A stretch of 64,000 bases of DNA from Cyanobacterium sp. Dongsha4 (GTDB lineage Bacteria; Cyanobacteriota; Cyanobacteriia; Cyanobacteriales; Cyanobacteriaceae): positions 881,326-945,325 of the forward strand of contig NZ_CP084098.1 in the NCBI RefSeq assembly GCF_036345015.1, read 5' to 3'. This document shows, piece after piece, positions 56,023 to 64,000 of this stretch (positions within the stretch are counted from its first letter, which is position 1; each line of letters begins with the position of its first letter). A program made the translations under genes and the position numbers. Below the pieces are notes generated by a model, which saw only the letters and a program-made list of their open reading frames with translations, did not search any database and was not told the DNA's origin.

Positions 56023-56883
56023 TTATTTACCGAAAATGCCTTGAGGTCTTACTAACAAAATTACAATCATAATTAGTAAAGCAACACCGAGCTTATATTC
56101 TGAACCTACGATAAAAACACTCAATTCTTGTGCCACACCAATAATTAAGCCACCTGCGATCGCACCATAGACATTACCAATACCTCCTAAAATCACAGAC
56201 GCAAAAATAGGTAAAATCAAAAACCATCCCATATTGGGACGCACCGCAGTAATTAACCCATATAATCCCCCTCCCATGGCGGTAAGTATTGCCGTTAAAA
56301 TCCAAGTAAATAAAACTATCTGCTCAACATTAATCCCTGATACCCTCGCCAAATCAATATTATCCGCCACTGCCCTCATGCCTTTTCCAATTTTCGTTTT
56401 TTGCAGTACCAAATGAAGTCCCACTATAGCCAAAACTGTCACAAAAATGACAATAAGACGATAATAAGCAATTTTTAAGCCACCAAAATCGAGGGCTTCA
56501 ACTAAAGGTAAATCATAGTTTTGATTACTTCCACCCCAAATAAACAGAATACCATTGCGCAGAAACAAGGCTAAACCAATGGATACAATAATTAAACTGG
56601 TACTACTGGCTTTTTGTTTTCTCAAAGGTTTCCATAATAGTTGTTCTCCTGCTAACATGATAAGTATTGTTCCCAAAAGTGCGATCGCCATTGACAACCA
56701 GATATTCAACCCAAAATGGTTAATCCACCAAGTCAAATAAGCACCAACGGTCAAGAAATCACCATGAGCAAAATTAGACAGACGTAAAATCCCCATAGTC
56801 AGAGTTAAACCCACCGCCGCCAATGCAATAATACTTCCCACCGCTAAACCATTGAAAAGGGCTTGAAATATCGTTGAATCCAT
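56023..56883 (-). CDS. LivH-type branched-chain/neutral amino-acid ABC transporter permease
   Basis: 286 residues, about eight membrane spans. LivH signatures: NGLAVGSIIALAAVGLTLTM, RLSNFAHGDFLTVGAYL, and the EAA-type loop GKGMRAVADNIDLARVSGIN, ending RPQGIFGK. Forms the permease pair with a LivM-type partner, probably the gene at 53069-54187. In cyanobacteria such systems (N-I type) take up neutral amino acids; which one this is cannot be told. Confidence 0.9.
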   Translation of the reverse strand: MDSTIFQALFNGLAVGSIIALAAVGLTLTMGILRLSNFAHGDFLTVGAYLTWWINHFGLNIWLSMAIALLGTILIMLAGEQLLWKPLRKQKASSTSLIIVSIGLALFLRNGILFIWGGSNQNYDLPLVEALDFGGLKIAYYRLIVIFVTVLAIVGLHLVLQKTKIGKGMRAVADNIDLARVSGINVEQIVLFTWILTAILTAMGGGLYGLITAVRPNMGWFLILPIFASVILGGIGNVYGAIAGGLIIGVAQELSVFIVGSEYKLGVALLIMIVILLVRPQGIFGK

Positions 56884-57089
56884 TAACCTTTAACCTTGTT
56901 AATTTTTTTTAATAATAAGACTAAATCACCAGTAGAAAAAGTATTTCACCGACTAATATCGAGAAAAACTAATTCAGATTAGCAATCACCAATTATAATA
57001 TTGACTAGGAAAAAAACCTAATCCTTCGTACTTATTCAAATCAACTAAATATTTTATAGAAAGCATATTGGAGAAAATAATCAAAGCCT

Positions 57090-57629
57090 GTGACCTATAG
57101 CAACAAAAAAAATAACCAAAGAGATTTACCCAAAATTAATGAAAATATTCGTTTTCCTAAAGTCAGATTAATTGACACAGACGGAGAGCAACTTGGTGTT
57201 CTCGATACCAGAGACGCAAATCGTCTAGCGGAAGAGAAAGAATTAGACCTCGTCTTAGTCAGTGAAACTGCTGATCCTCCTGTGTGTCGCATCATGGACT
57301 ATGGCAAATTCAAATTTGAGCAGGAGAAAAAAGCAAGAGCCATTCGCAAAAAGCAACATACTGCGGATGTTAAGGAAGTAAAAATGCGTTACAAAATCGA
57401 CGAGCATGATTATCAAGTGCGTCTCAATCAAGCAAAACGCTTCCTTAAAGCTGGTGACAAAGTGAAAGCAACAATCAATTTTAGAGGAAGAGAAGCTCAA
57501 CATACTCACTTAGGACAAGAATTATTAGAACGTCTTGCGGAAGATTTAGGGGAAATGGCAGAAGTTCAACAAAGACCCAAAAAAGAGGGACGCAATATGA
57601 TTATGCTTCTTTCTCCTAAAAAAGCCTAG
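57090..57629 (+). CDS. infC: Translation initiation factor IF-3
   Basis: 179 residues from a GTG at 57090; no ATG lies near. N-terminal domain [21 protein letters not shown] and [20 protein letters not shown], linker rich in Lys, and C-terminal domain [19 protein letters not shown] continuing to [10 protein letters not shown]: all standard IF-3. It controls start-codon fidelity and subunit joining. No rpmI/rplT follow here. Confidence 0.95.
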   Translation: MTYSNKKNNQRDLPKINENIRFPKVRLIDTDGEQLGVLDTRDANRLAEEKELDLVLVSETADPPVCRIMDYGKFKFEQEKKARAIRKKQHTADVKEVKMRYKIDEHDYQVRLNQAKRFLKAGDKVKATINFRGREAQHTHLGQELLERLAEDLGEMAEVQQRPKKEGRNMIMLLSPKKA

Positions 57630-58281
57630 TTAGAAACTGTTTTAAAAGTTCTAATTTTGATGATATATCCCCCCAAGCCCCCCTTCAAAAGAGGGCAGGG
57701 CTGATTCATTCCAAAATTTTCTGGTTAAGGCAGGGAATACCTGAGTTCGGAGTTCGGAGTTCGGAGAGTTCGTTGCTCTCATGCACTCCCTTCGGTCGTG
57801 AACGGAGTTAAAAGTAATAATTATTGACAAAAAAGCTGAATAAATTGATTTTAAATGAGTTTTCCCTAAATTTAATAATTTTTTATTCCAAAATTGGCTC
57901 GATGATAACTCGAGGGCGCTTTATTTTTCGATACTTTTTTCATCGAACTCAGTTGGGGAATAGGCACTCTTGCAATAGTTTTTAATGGTTTATGGTTATA
58001 AATTGATAATCTCAACATTTTTAACTACTTCTTAATCCTCAAAGCTCTAAAACTTTATATTCTTTTACTGGCAATAGTTTGAGTGTTTTTGTATTTCTAC
58101 TTTGAATCACTCCTGCTTCAAAAGAGGGGGGAATTAAGCCGAAAACTGGAAGACAGTCTCTCTTAGTAAGATGGATTTAACGGGATCTAACACTTTTCAA
58201 TCGAAATCCTCTTTATATTTAAGGACGAGAATTGCGAGGTAATGCCCTAAAATAAAAAATCGTCTCAAATTTTTTTAAACG
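57630..58281. repeat. 650-base repeat-bearing gap after infC
   Basis: Contains a C-run/G-run piece (CCCCCCAAGCCCCCC..AGAGGGCAGGG, about 57668-57705) related to the insert in the R-M gene; the GAGTTCG-type dispersed element (57743-57810); a smaller TTCAAAAGAGGGGGGAATTAA piece near 58118; and otherwise AT-rich sequence. No open frame or RNA was recognised. Confidence 0.6.
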
Positions 58282-59124
58282 GTGTTAAATACCCTAATCT
58301 TAACAATCCTAGTCATAACTCAGGTTTTGGGAGATGTTTGTCTGAGTGAAGCAATGAAAATTCATGGAGAAATAACATCTTTTGCTCCAACTGTCATCAT
58401 TGATGTCATTTATTATTTATTCACATCCCCTTTTTTTTATTTTGGTTTAGGTAGTCTTACCATTTCTTGGTTTATCTATCTATTTGCAGTATCCAAAATG
58501 GATTTAAGCTATGTTTTGCCGATTCATGCTTCTAGTTATATCTGTAATGCCTTACTTGCATGGTTAATTTTAGGGGAAAATGTCTCTTTTTTACGTTGGT
58601 TTGCTACGGGTTTTATTTCTGTGGGAGTTTTTATTGTTGGCTATAGTCAGTATAGAGAGGAAAAAAAATTAAAACAATTGTCTTCTCATGTTGCCGTTAT
58701 ACAAAAAAATAAAGTAAGCCCCTTATTTGCATTTATTTCTGGTGGTGTCTTTCTACCTACTGTTTGGTTAGGAGTTATCGTGATGGTGTTAGCAGATAGT
58801 ATGGGAGATTTATTAAACGCTAAAGGAATGAGACAAATTGCAACCCTCCAAAAATTTTCTGTAGAGGATATTTTTCGTTGGGTAGTGGGAATTTTTAGCA
58901 ATCTTTATATTATTATTGGAGTTTCTTGTCAGGCGATCGCACTTTTATTATTTCTTTCCCTACTAAGTTGGGATGATCTAAGTTTTGTCAGACCTGCCAG
59001 TGCTGTTGGTTATCTTGTCACCATTACATCAGCTAAATATATCTTACATGAAAAAATAAGCAAAGGTAGATGGATTGGTATTTCTTGTATTTTATTAGGA
59101 GTGGTAACTTTGTCTCAAACTTAA
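58282..59124 (+). CDS. DMT-superfamily (EamA-type) transporter
   Basis: 280 residues from a GTG. About nine or ten membrane spans in two similar halves; SYVLPIHASSYICNALLAWLILGE and SFVRPASAVGYLVTITSAKY with a following LHEKIS are the paired EamA-type helices. Drug/metabolite exporters of this kind move small molecules; substrate unknown. Confidence 0.8.
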   Translation: MLNTLILTILVITQVLGDVCLSEAMKIHGEITSFAPTVIIDVIYYLFTSPFFYFGLGSLTISWFIYLFAVSKMDLSYVLPIHASSYICNALLAWLILGENVSFLRWFATGFISVGVFIVGYSQYREEKKLKQLSSHVAVIQKNKVSPLFAFISGGVFLPTVWLGVIVMVLADSMGDLLNAKGMRQIATLQKFSVEDIFRWVVGIFSNLYIIIGVSCQAIALLLFLSLLSWDDLSFVRPASAVGYLVTITSAKYILHEKISKGRWIGISCILLGVVTLSQT

Positions 59125-59224
59125 GTTTTCGGAAATGTTTGGTTTAATTATTCATTTCTAATTGTTAATTCAGCAACAATCATTGAATAATAATTATAAA
59201 TAACCTACAGTAGAAAAATTATTC

Positions 59225-60673
59225 ATGACCTCTATAAAAAAATTACATCAACAGATTAAAAATAAAGAACGCTCCGCCGTTGAGATTACCCAAGAATATT
59301 TACAACGCATCGGTGAATTAGAGCCAAAATTAAAGAGTTTTTTATGTGTCACCTCGGATTTAGCCTTAGAAACAGCGAAACAAGTGGATGAAAAGGTTGC
59401 TAAGGGCGAAGAAATTGGTGTTTTAGCTGGTATTCCCATCGCTATTAAAGATAATATGTCCACAAAAGGCATTCCTACCACTTGTGCCTCCAGAATTTTA
59501 GAAAACTTTATCCCTAGTTACGAATCCACTGTTACCCAAAAATTAAGGGATCAAGGGGCGATAATTGTTGGTAAAACTAATTTAGATGAGTTTGCTATGG
59601 GAAGTTCCACGGAAAACTCTGGTTATCAAGTCACCGCTAATCCTTGGGATATTGAAAGAGTGCCGGGGGGTTCGTCTGGAGGTTCGGCGGCGGCAGTTTC
59701 GGCGGATGAGTGTGTTGTCTCCCTCGGTTCGGATACAGGGGGATCGATTCGTCAACCTGCTTCTTTCTGTGGGGTAGTGGGGTTAAAACCTACCTATGGC
59801 TTGGTTTCTCGCTTCGGTTTAGTGGCTTATGCCTCCTCTTTGGATCAAATTGGTCCTTTTGCTCATACAGTGGAAGATACGGCGATTCTACTAGGTGCGA
59901 TCGCAGGTTATGATAGTAAAGACTCCACCAGTTTAAATGTGGAAATCCCCGACTATAGCCAATCATTCGCCAAAGATTTAAAAGGCTTAAAAGTAGGGGT
60001 AATCAAAGAAACTTACTCCGATGGCTTAGATAACATTGTCGCTGAAAAAGTCAATCAGGCAATTAAAGAATTAGAAAAACTGGGAGCACAGGTAAAAGAA
60101 ATTTCTTGCCCTCGTTTCCGCTACGGTTTGCCTATCTATTACATTATCGCTCCTTCTGAGGCCAGTGCTAACCTTGCTCGTTACGATGCGGTTAAATACG
60201 GTATTAGAGACGAATCTGCGGATAACCTTTTAGAAATGTACACCAAAACTAGGGCAAAGGGTTTCGGTGCGGAGGTGAAACGTCGTATCATGCTTGGTAC
60301 TTATGCTCTCTCTGCTGGTTATTATGATGCTTATTACCTCAAAGCTCAAAAAGTGAGAACTTTAATCAAGCAAGACTTTGACAACGCTTTTCATGATGTG
60401 GACGTGTTAATTTCTCCTACTTCTCCCACTACTGCCTTTAAAGCTGGAGAAAAAACCAATGATCCCCTTAGTATGTATTTATCTGATTTAATGACCATTC
60501 CTGTTAACTTAGCAGGTTTACCCGGGATGAGTCTTCCTTGCGGTTTTGATGAGAATAATTTACCCATCGGGATGCAATTAATTGGCAATGTTTTGAGAGA
60601 AGATGTTTTATTTAAGGTGGGTTATGCTTATCAACAAGTAACAGATTGGCACAATCACAATCCTAGTTTGTAA
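59225..60673 (+). CDS. gatA: Asp-tRNA(Asn)/Glu-tRNA(Gln) amidotransferase subunit A
   Basis: 482 residues, the usual GatA length. The amidase Ser-cisSer-Lys triad: Lys in [11 protein letters not shown], cis-Ser region [14 protein letters not shown], and nucleophile Ser in [16 protein letters not shown]. It releases ammonia from glutamine for transamidation of misacylated tRNAs with GatB and GatC, which are elsewhere. Confidence 0.95.
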   Translation: MTSIKKLHQQIKNKERSAVEITQEYLQRIGELEPKLKSFLCVTSDLALETAKQVDEKVAKGEEIGVLAGIPIAIKDNMSTKGIPTTCASRILENFIPSYESTVTQKLRDQGAIIVGKTNLDEFAMGSSTENSGYQVTANPWDIERVPGGSSGGSAAAVSADECVVSLGSDTGGSIRQPASFCGVVGLKPTYGLVSRFGLVAYASSLDQIGPFAHTVEDTAILLGAIAGYDSKDSTSLNVEIPDYSQSFAKDLKGLKVGVIKETYSDGLDNIVAEKVNQAIKELEKLGAQVKEISCPRFRYGLPIYYIIAPSEASANLARYDAVKYGIRDESADNLLEMYTKTRAKGFGAEVKRRIMLGTYALSAGYYDAYYLKAQKVRTLIKQDFDNAFHDVDVLISPTSPTTAFKAGEKTNDPLSMYLSDLMTIPVNLAGLPGMSLPCGFDENNLPIGMQLIGNVLREDVLFKVGYAYQQVTDWHNHNPSL

Positions 60674-60828
60674 GTTAGTGAGTAGGGAGTTTCTAAAAGT
60701 AGGGGAGTAGAGAGTGGACAGTGGGGAGAGTTTTTTACTCTACATTTTACACTTTGACTATTGCCTGTTGCCTATTCCCTATTCCCTACCTTAAGCAATC
60801 AATTTAAACGCACGACAGTTAATTAAAA

Positions 60829-61875
60829 ATGGCAAAATTAAAAATCGGTTTATTATTCGGTGGCAAATCTGGCGAACATCAAGTTTCTATTACCTCTGCA
60901 AGGGCGATCGCACTTGGGTTTTCTGTAGAAGAAAATAGAGAAAAATACGAAGTCATACCCTTGTATATTGACCAAGCAGGTAATTGGTGGGGTAAAGAAG
61001 TAGCGGAAAGTATTTTAAAAAGTGGTGAACCCAAACCAGTGGAAAAAGACACTCAGAAAAATTGGCATTTTCCCGAAGAATGTGGCGAAATTGAGATATT
61101 TTTCCCGATTTTACATGGTCCTAATGGGGAAGATGGTACAGTACAAGGTTTACTAACTCTGATGGAAGTTCCCTTCGTGGGGGCAGGGGTTTTAGGTTCA
61201 GCCGTTGGTATGGATAAAATCGCCATGAAAAACGCTTTTGCCTGTGCAGATTTACCCCAAGTTAAGTATATCGCTGTTAATCGTAGTGAAATCTTTTCTA
61301 GTCCTTGCGTATTTCCTAAAGTGTGCGATCGCCTCGAAGCAGAATTAGGTTATCCTTGTTTTGTGAAACCTGCCAATTTAGGTTCATCGGTGGGTATTAG
61401 TAAAGCTAAAAATAGAGCAGAATTAGAAAAAGCCTTAGACGAAGCCGCTAATTTAGACCGTAGGGTGATAGTAGAAGCAGGAGTTAAAGCGAGAGAGGTA
61501 GAATGTGCAGTATTAGGTAATGATAACCCTAGTGCCTCTGTGGTGGGAGAAATCACCTATAACGCTGATTTTTATGACTATACAACCAAATATACTGACG
61601 GATTAGCCAGTTTAATCATTCCTGCTGACATTCCCGACAATATTAGCGAAACCATCAAAGAAATGGCAATTAAAGCCTTTTTAGCGGTGGATTCAAGGGG
61701 ATTAAGTAGGGTTGACTTTTTCTATTTACCCGAAACAGGAGAAGTATTAATCAACGAAATCAATACTTTACCCGGCTTTACTGCCTTGAGTATGTATCCC
61801 AAATTATGGGAAGCATCTGGTATCGGTTTTCCTCAATTATTGGATAAGTTGATTACCTTAGCACAAAACAATTAA
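60829..61875 (+). CDS. ddl: D-alanine--D-alanine ligase
   Basis: 348 residues. ATP-grasp ligase with the N-terminal [63 protein letters not shown], and the C-terminal metal/substrate region [20 protein letters not shown]. It makes the D-Ala-D-Ala dipeptide for peptidoglycan. Single gene. Confidence 0.95.
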   Translation: MAKLKIGLLFGGKSGEHQVSITSARAIALGFSVEENREKYEVIPLYIDQAGNWWGKEVAESILKSGEPKPVEKDTQKNWHFPEECGEIEIFFPILHGPNGEDGTVQGLLTLMEVPFVGAGVLGSAVGMDKIAMKNAFACADLPQVKYIAVNRSEIFSSPCVFPKVCDRLEAELGYPCFVKPANLGSSVGISKAKNRAELEKALDEAANLDRRVIVEAGVKAREVECAVLGNDNPSASVVGEITYNADFYDYTTKYTDGLASLIIPADIPDNISETIKEMAIKAFLAVDSRGLSRVDFFYLPETGEVLINEINTLPGFTALSMYPKLWEASGIGFPQLLDKLITLAQNN

Positions 61876-62000
61876 CCATCACCGTAGGGGTTGAATATTA
61901 TTCAACCCACCATCACTAAAATACTAAAATATTTATATATAAATTATTAATTGCAGTTCTAAAAACACAATATGCAATACATTTCTCTATTTATGTTAGA

Positions 62001-62243
62001 ATGCCAACTATCTTAAGATATATAAGATATAAAGGTTATCGTTTTTATTTTTGTAGTCATGAACCAAATGAGCCTCCTCATATTCATGTGGACAAAGACA
62101 ATTTATCAGCAAAGTTTTGGTTATCTCCTGTCTTTTTAGCGAGAAACATTAGATTTTTAGGAAAAGAATTACGAAAAATACAAGCAATGGTAGAATCAAA
62201 TAAAATTATGTTTTTGGAGGCATGGAATGAGTATTTTAGTTGA
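62001..62243 (+). CDS. DUF4160 domain protein
   Basis: 80 residues. YRFYFCSHEPNEPPHIHV is the family hallmark (a His-containing HIHV element), followed by KFWLSPVFLARN. The gene overlaps the next one by 17 bases. DUF4160 and DUF2442 proteins often occur as such a pair and are suspected toxin-antitoxin-like modules; no activity is proven. Confidence 0.8.
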   Translation: MPTILRYIRYKGYRFYFCSHEPNEPPHIHVDKDNLSAKFWLSPVFLARNIRFLGKELRKIQAMVESNKIMFLEAWNEYFS

Positions 62244-62496
62244 CTTAAGAGTTAAAAATGTCATCATAGAAGATGATAATTTAGCAGTAGAAATTATGGA
62301 TGGACGCACAATAAAAACATTATTGGCATGGTTTCCCCGTTTATTTAATGCTAGTAAACAACAATTAAATAATTGGCAAATATCTGGGGGAGGCTATGGT
62401 ATTCATTGGGAGGAAATAGACGAAGATATTAGTGTAGAAGGCTTATTAAGAGGGGCAATTTCGCCCGATTATAAAAAAACAATAACAACAAATTAA
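62227..62496 (+). CDS. DUF2442 domain protein
   Basis: 89 residues. DGRTIKTLLAWFPRLFNAS and the C-terminal GGGYGIHWEEIDEDISVEGL are the DUF2442 pattern. It starts inside the end of the DUF4160 gene in another frame, with GGAG just before the ATG. Probable partner of DUF4160. Confidence 0.82.
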   Translation: MSILVDLRVKNVIIEDDNLAVEIMDGRTIKTLLAWFPRLFNASKQQLNNWQISGGGYGIHWEEIDEDISVEGLLRGAISPDYKKTITTN

Positions 62497-62611
62497 GTTC
62501 AAGTTAATTTGACTTTAAGATGCTTGAATTTCGAGAATAAAAAACTATTAAAATACCCTTGCTCTCTTTGTATCTTTAGGAGAGAAAATTAGCCGTAGTA
62601 TTAGGTAAAAA

Positions 62612-63880
62612 ATGAACGATCATCAATCAGAGGAAATAAATGTATCTTTAGACAAAAATAATTCAGAAATAGAAAATAATAACTCTAATTCTACTCTGAT
62701 ACCTCCAAAACAGTTAACTTATATAAAAAAACCAAAAACCTCATATTCAGGGAAAATTCTGATTGGTTTAGGTATTTCTTTAGCGGGAATTTTGCTTGAT
62801 AATAATTGGTTAGGAGTAATTGGGGCTATTGTGGCTTTTTCTCTTGCTTTAGTTCAAGTAATACCGTATATAATCCAATGGATTCGGTTTTTTCTTACTC
62901 CTCAAGAAAGACAAACTGTTGTGGGGGTGGTGGGTTTAATTCTCGCATCCTTGATTCTGTTTAATTATTTAGGGGTTTATCACGCAGTCGGTAATTGGTT
63001 AAATCAGTTTAAGTATGATGAATTTGGTTCTTGGGCTGATTGGGTGGGAGCTTTAGGACAAATTATGATCGCAGTTTTAGCAGTTTATGTGGCATGGCAA
63101 CAGTATGTAATTTCCAAAGATTTAACTATTCAACAAAATCGTATTACCCAACAGCAAACCATTGATGCTTATTTTCAAGGGCTTTCTGAATTGGTTTTAG
63201 GACCTGATGGCTTATTAGAAGATTGGCCTCAAGAAAGAGCGATCGCAGAAGGTCGAACCGCAGCTATTTTAAGTAGTGTGGATGGTTCAGGAAAGGCAAA
63301 AATTTTAAGATTTTTATCTCGTTCTCGTTTAATTACTCCTTTAAAGAGAGATAGTCACCTAGGAAGACCGATTTTAGACGGTTCTGGTGGTTATGCTGAG
63401 GATAGAGAATTTGGTATGAGGGTAATTAATTTAGGGGTGGTGTTAGCAGGATGTAATTTAATGGGACAAGATTTACGTTGGACTGATTTAAGTGAAGCTA
63501 ATATGGTTCGCACTGATTTAAGTAAGGCAGATTTAGTCAAAACCAACTTAGCTCGTACTATTCTTTATGAGGCAGATTTACAAGGGGCGGATATGAAGGG
63601 AGTTCGCTTATTTTATGGTGATTTTCATAGTGCTAGTCCTCGCAGTCGCACCCAAGCTCCTAATTTTGAAACGGGAGAATATACAGGGGCGGTAATTGAA
63701 AAAGTTAATTTTACAGGGGTGAAAAATCTGACTGAGGAGAATCGTTATTATTGCTGTTGTTGGGGGGGAGAATATACCCGCTCAACTATTCCGGGGGGTT
63801 GTTTAGGTATTCCCGACTGTTTAACGGCTTCTCGTCGTCAACAAGAAAACTTAGAAAATGAAGATACTAAAGACGATTAA
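62612..63880 (+). CDS. Pentapeptide-repeat membrane protein
   Basis: 422 residues. Hydrophilic N-terminus (about 1-45), four membrane segments (about 47-63, 66-90, 103-121 and 144-162), then a cytoplasmic region and a short pentapeptide block (CNLMGQDLRWTDLSEANMVR continuing with TDLSKADLVKTNL, about 285-330) of A(D/N)LxX repeats. The C-terminus has a Cys cluster (YYCCCWGG). Function unknown. Its 3' end overlaps the convergent gene that follows by 14 bases. Confidence 0.8.
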   Translation: MNDHQSEEINVSLDKNNSEIENNNSNSTLIPPKQLTYIKKPKTSYSGKILIGLGISLAGILLDNNWLGVIGAIVAFSLALVQVIPYIIQWIRFFLTPQERQTVVGVVGLILASLILFNYLGVYHAVGNWLNQFKYDEFGSWADWVGALGQIMIAVLAVYVAWQQYVISKDLTIQQNRITQQQTIDAYFQGLSELVLGPDGLLEDWPQERAIAEGRTAAILSSVDGSGKAKILRFLSRSRLITPLKRDSHLGRPILDGSGGYAEDREFGMRVINLGVVLAGCNLMGQDLRWTDLSEANMVRTDLSKADLVKTNLARTILYEADLQGADMKGVRLFYGDFHSASPRSRTQAPNFETGEYTGAVIEKVNFTGVKNLTEENRYYCCCWGGEYTRSTIPGGCLGIPDCLTASRRQQENLENEDTKDD

Positions 63881-64000
63881 CTAAATCTCTTGCTTTTTTG
63901 ATGGTTTCGGGGAAAACACCCACAATGGAAGCAAAAACTTCATCACTAACTTTTTCCGCCGTTTCTGAATCAAACCAATGCTCAAATTGATTAAGTATTA
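63867..64000 (-). CDS. C-terminal end of an unrecognised protein (5' part outside window)
   Basis: The minus-strand frame is open from the window edge to a TAG at 63867, 44 residues, ending ..FPETIKKARDLVNRL. It is acidic and helical (FEHWFDSETAEKVSDEVF). No family was recognised from so short a piece. It overlaps the convergent pentapeptide gene by 14 bases. Confidence 0.55.
   Translation of the reverse strand, partial: ILNQFEHWFDSETAEKVSDEVFASIVGVFPETIKKARDLVNRL

Noticed and set aside
57630-58281. Transposase remnant or small RNA in the gap after infC
   Set aside because: No transposase motif, terminal inverted repeats or convincing RNA fold could be identified by eye.

Overview
The window is chromosomal DNA from a cyanobacterium, probably an AT-rich unicellular one of the Cyanobacterium/Geminocystis kind. 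The evidence is the many HIP1 octamers (GCGATCGC) inside and between genes, a bidirectional Hox hydrogenase, an NdhD of the photosynthetic NDH-1 type, a tmRNA with the cyanobacterial tag ANNIVPFARKAAPVAA, DUF1815 and DUF2808 proteins, and heptameric STRR-type repeats (TTTGCCC-like and GAGTTCG-like) in many intergenic gaps. Species level is inference. No rRNA, tRNA, CRISPR array or complete insertion sequence was found.

Layout. 1-9.8 kb: the hox operon on the minus strand in the order hoxE-hoxF-(Uma2 relic)-hoxU-hoxY-Uma2-type ISP restriction/modification enzyme-hoxH (hoxH runs off the window), with hypC downstream on the other strand. 9.9-27.2 kb: mostly housekeeping genes: a GH13-like protein resembling glucosylglycerol hydrolase, ndhD, an Ntn amidohydrolase, an ApaLI-like restriction-modification pair, DinB, folB, a secreted matrixin-like protease, argJ, an FTR1-like membrane protein lacking the iron motif, a CNMP-EAL protein, rnz and mreC. 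27.7-37.6 kb: one isolated Nif11-leader peptide gene, then a metal-response island (RppA/RppB two-component system, PepSY-like protein, His-rich secreted peptide, glutaredoxin-MauE fusion with a divergent MerR regulator, CopB, CopA) with duplicated debris, and a Doc/AbrB toxin-antitoxin pair.

37.6-52.8 kb is the most unusual part: a RiPP (ribosomally made, post-translationally modified peptide) locus. Six intact Nif11-leader precursors and one decayed copy lie upstream of a co-directional set of tailoring-type genes (MBL-fold hydrolase, two 2OG-Fe(II) oxygenase-type proteins, an alpha/alpha-toroid terpene-cyclase-like protein, an MDR oxidoreductase). Divergent from them are a LanM-type synthetase, a 31-residue membrane peptide and a JmjC-type oxygenase. 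All seven intact precursors of the window lack cysteine and end in Lys-Trp. The LanM keeps its dehydratase residues but has lost two of the three usual zinc ligands of its cyclase domain. The two facts agree: this looks like a lanthipeptide-derived pathway that has given up lanthionine formation, probably yielding dehydrated and/or oxidised peptides. That conclusion is inference.

53-64 kb: two branched-chain/neutral amino-acid ABC permeases (LivM- and LivH-type) on opposite strands around ssrA and a prohibitin gene, then infC, a DMT-family transporter, gatA, ddl, a DUF4160/DUF2442 pair, a pentapeptide-repeat membrane protein, and the C-terminal end of an unrecognised gene running off the right edge.
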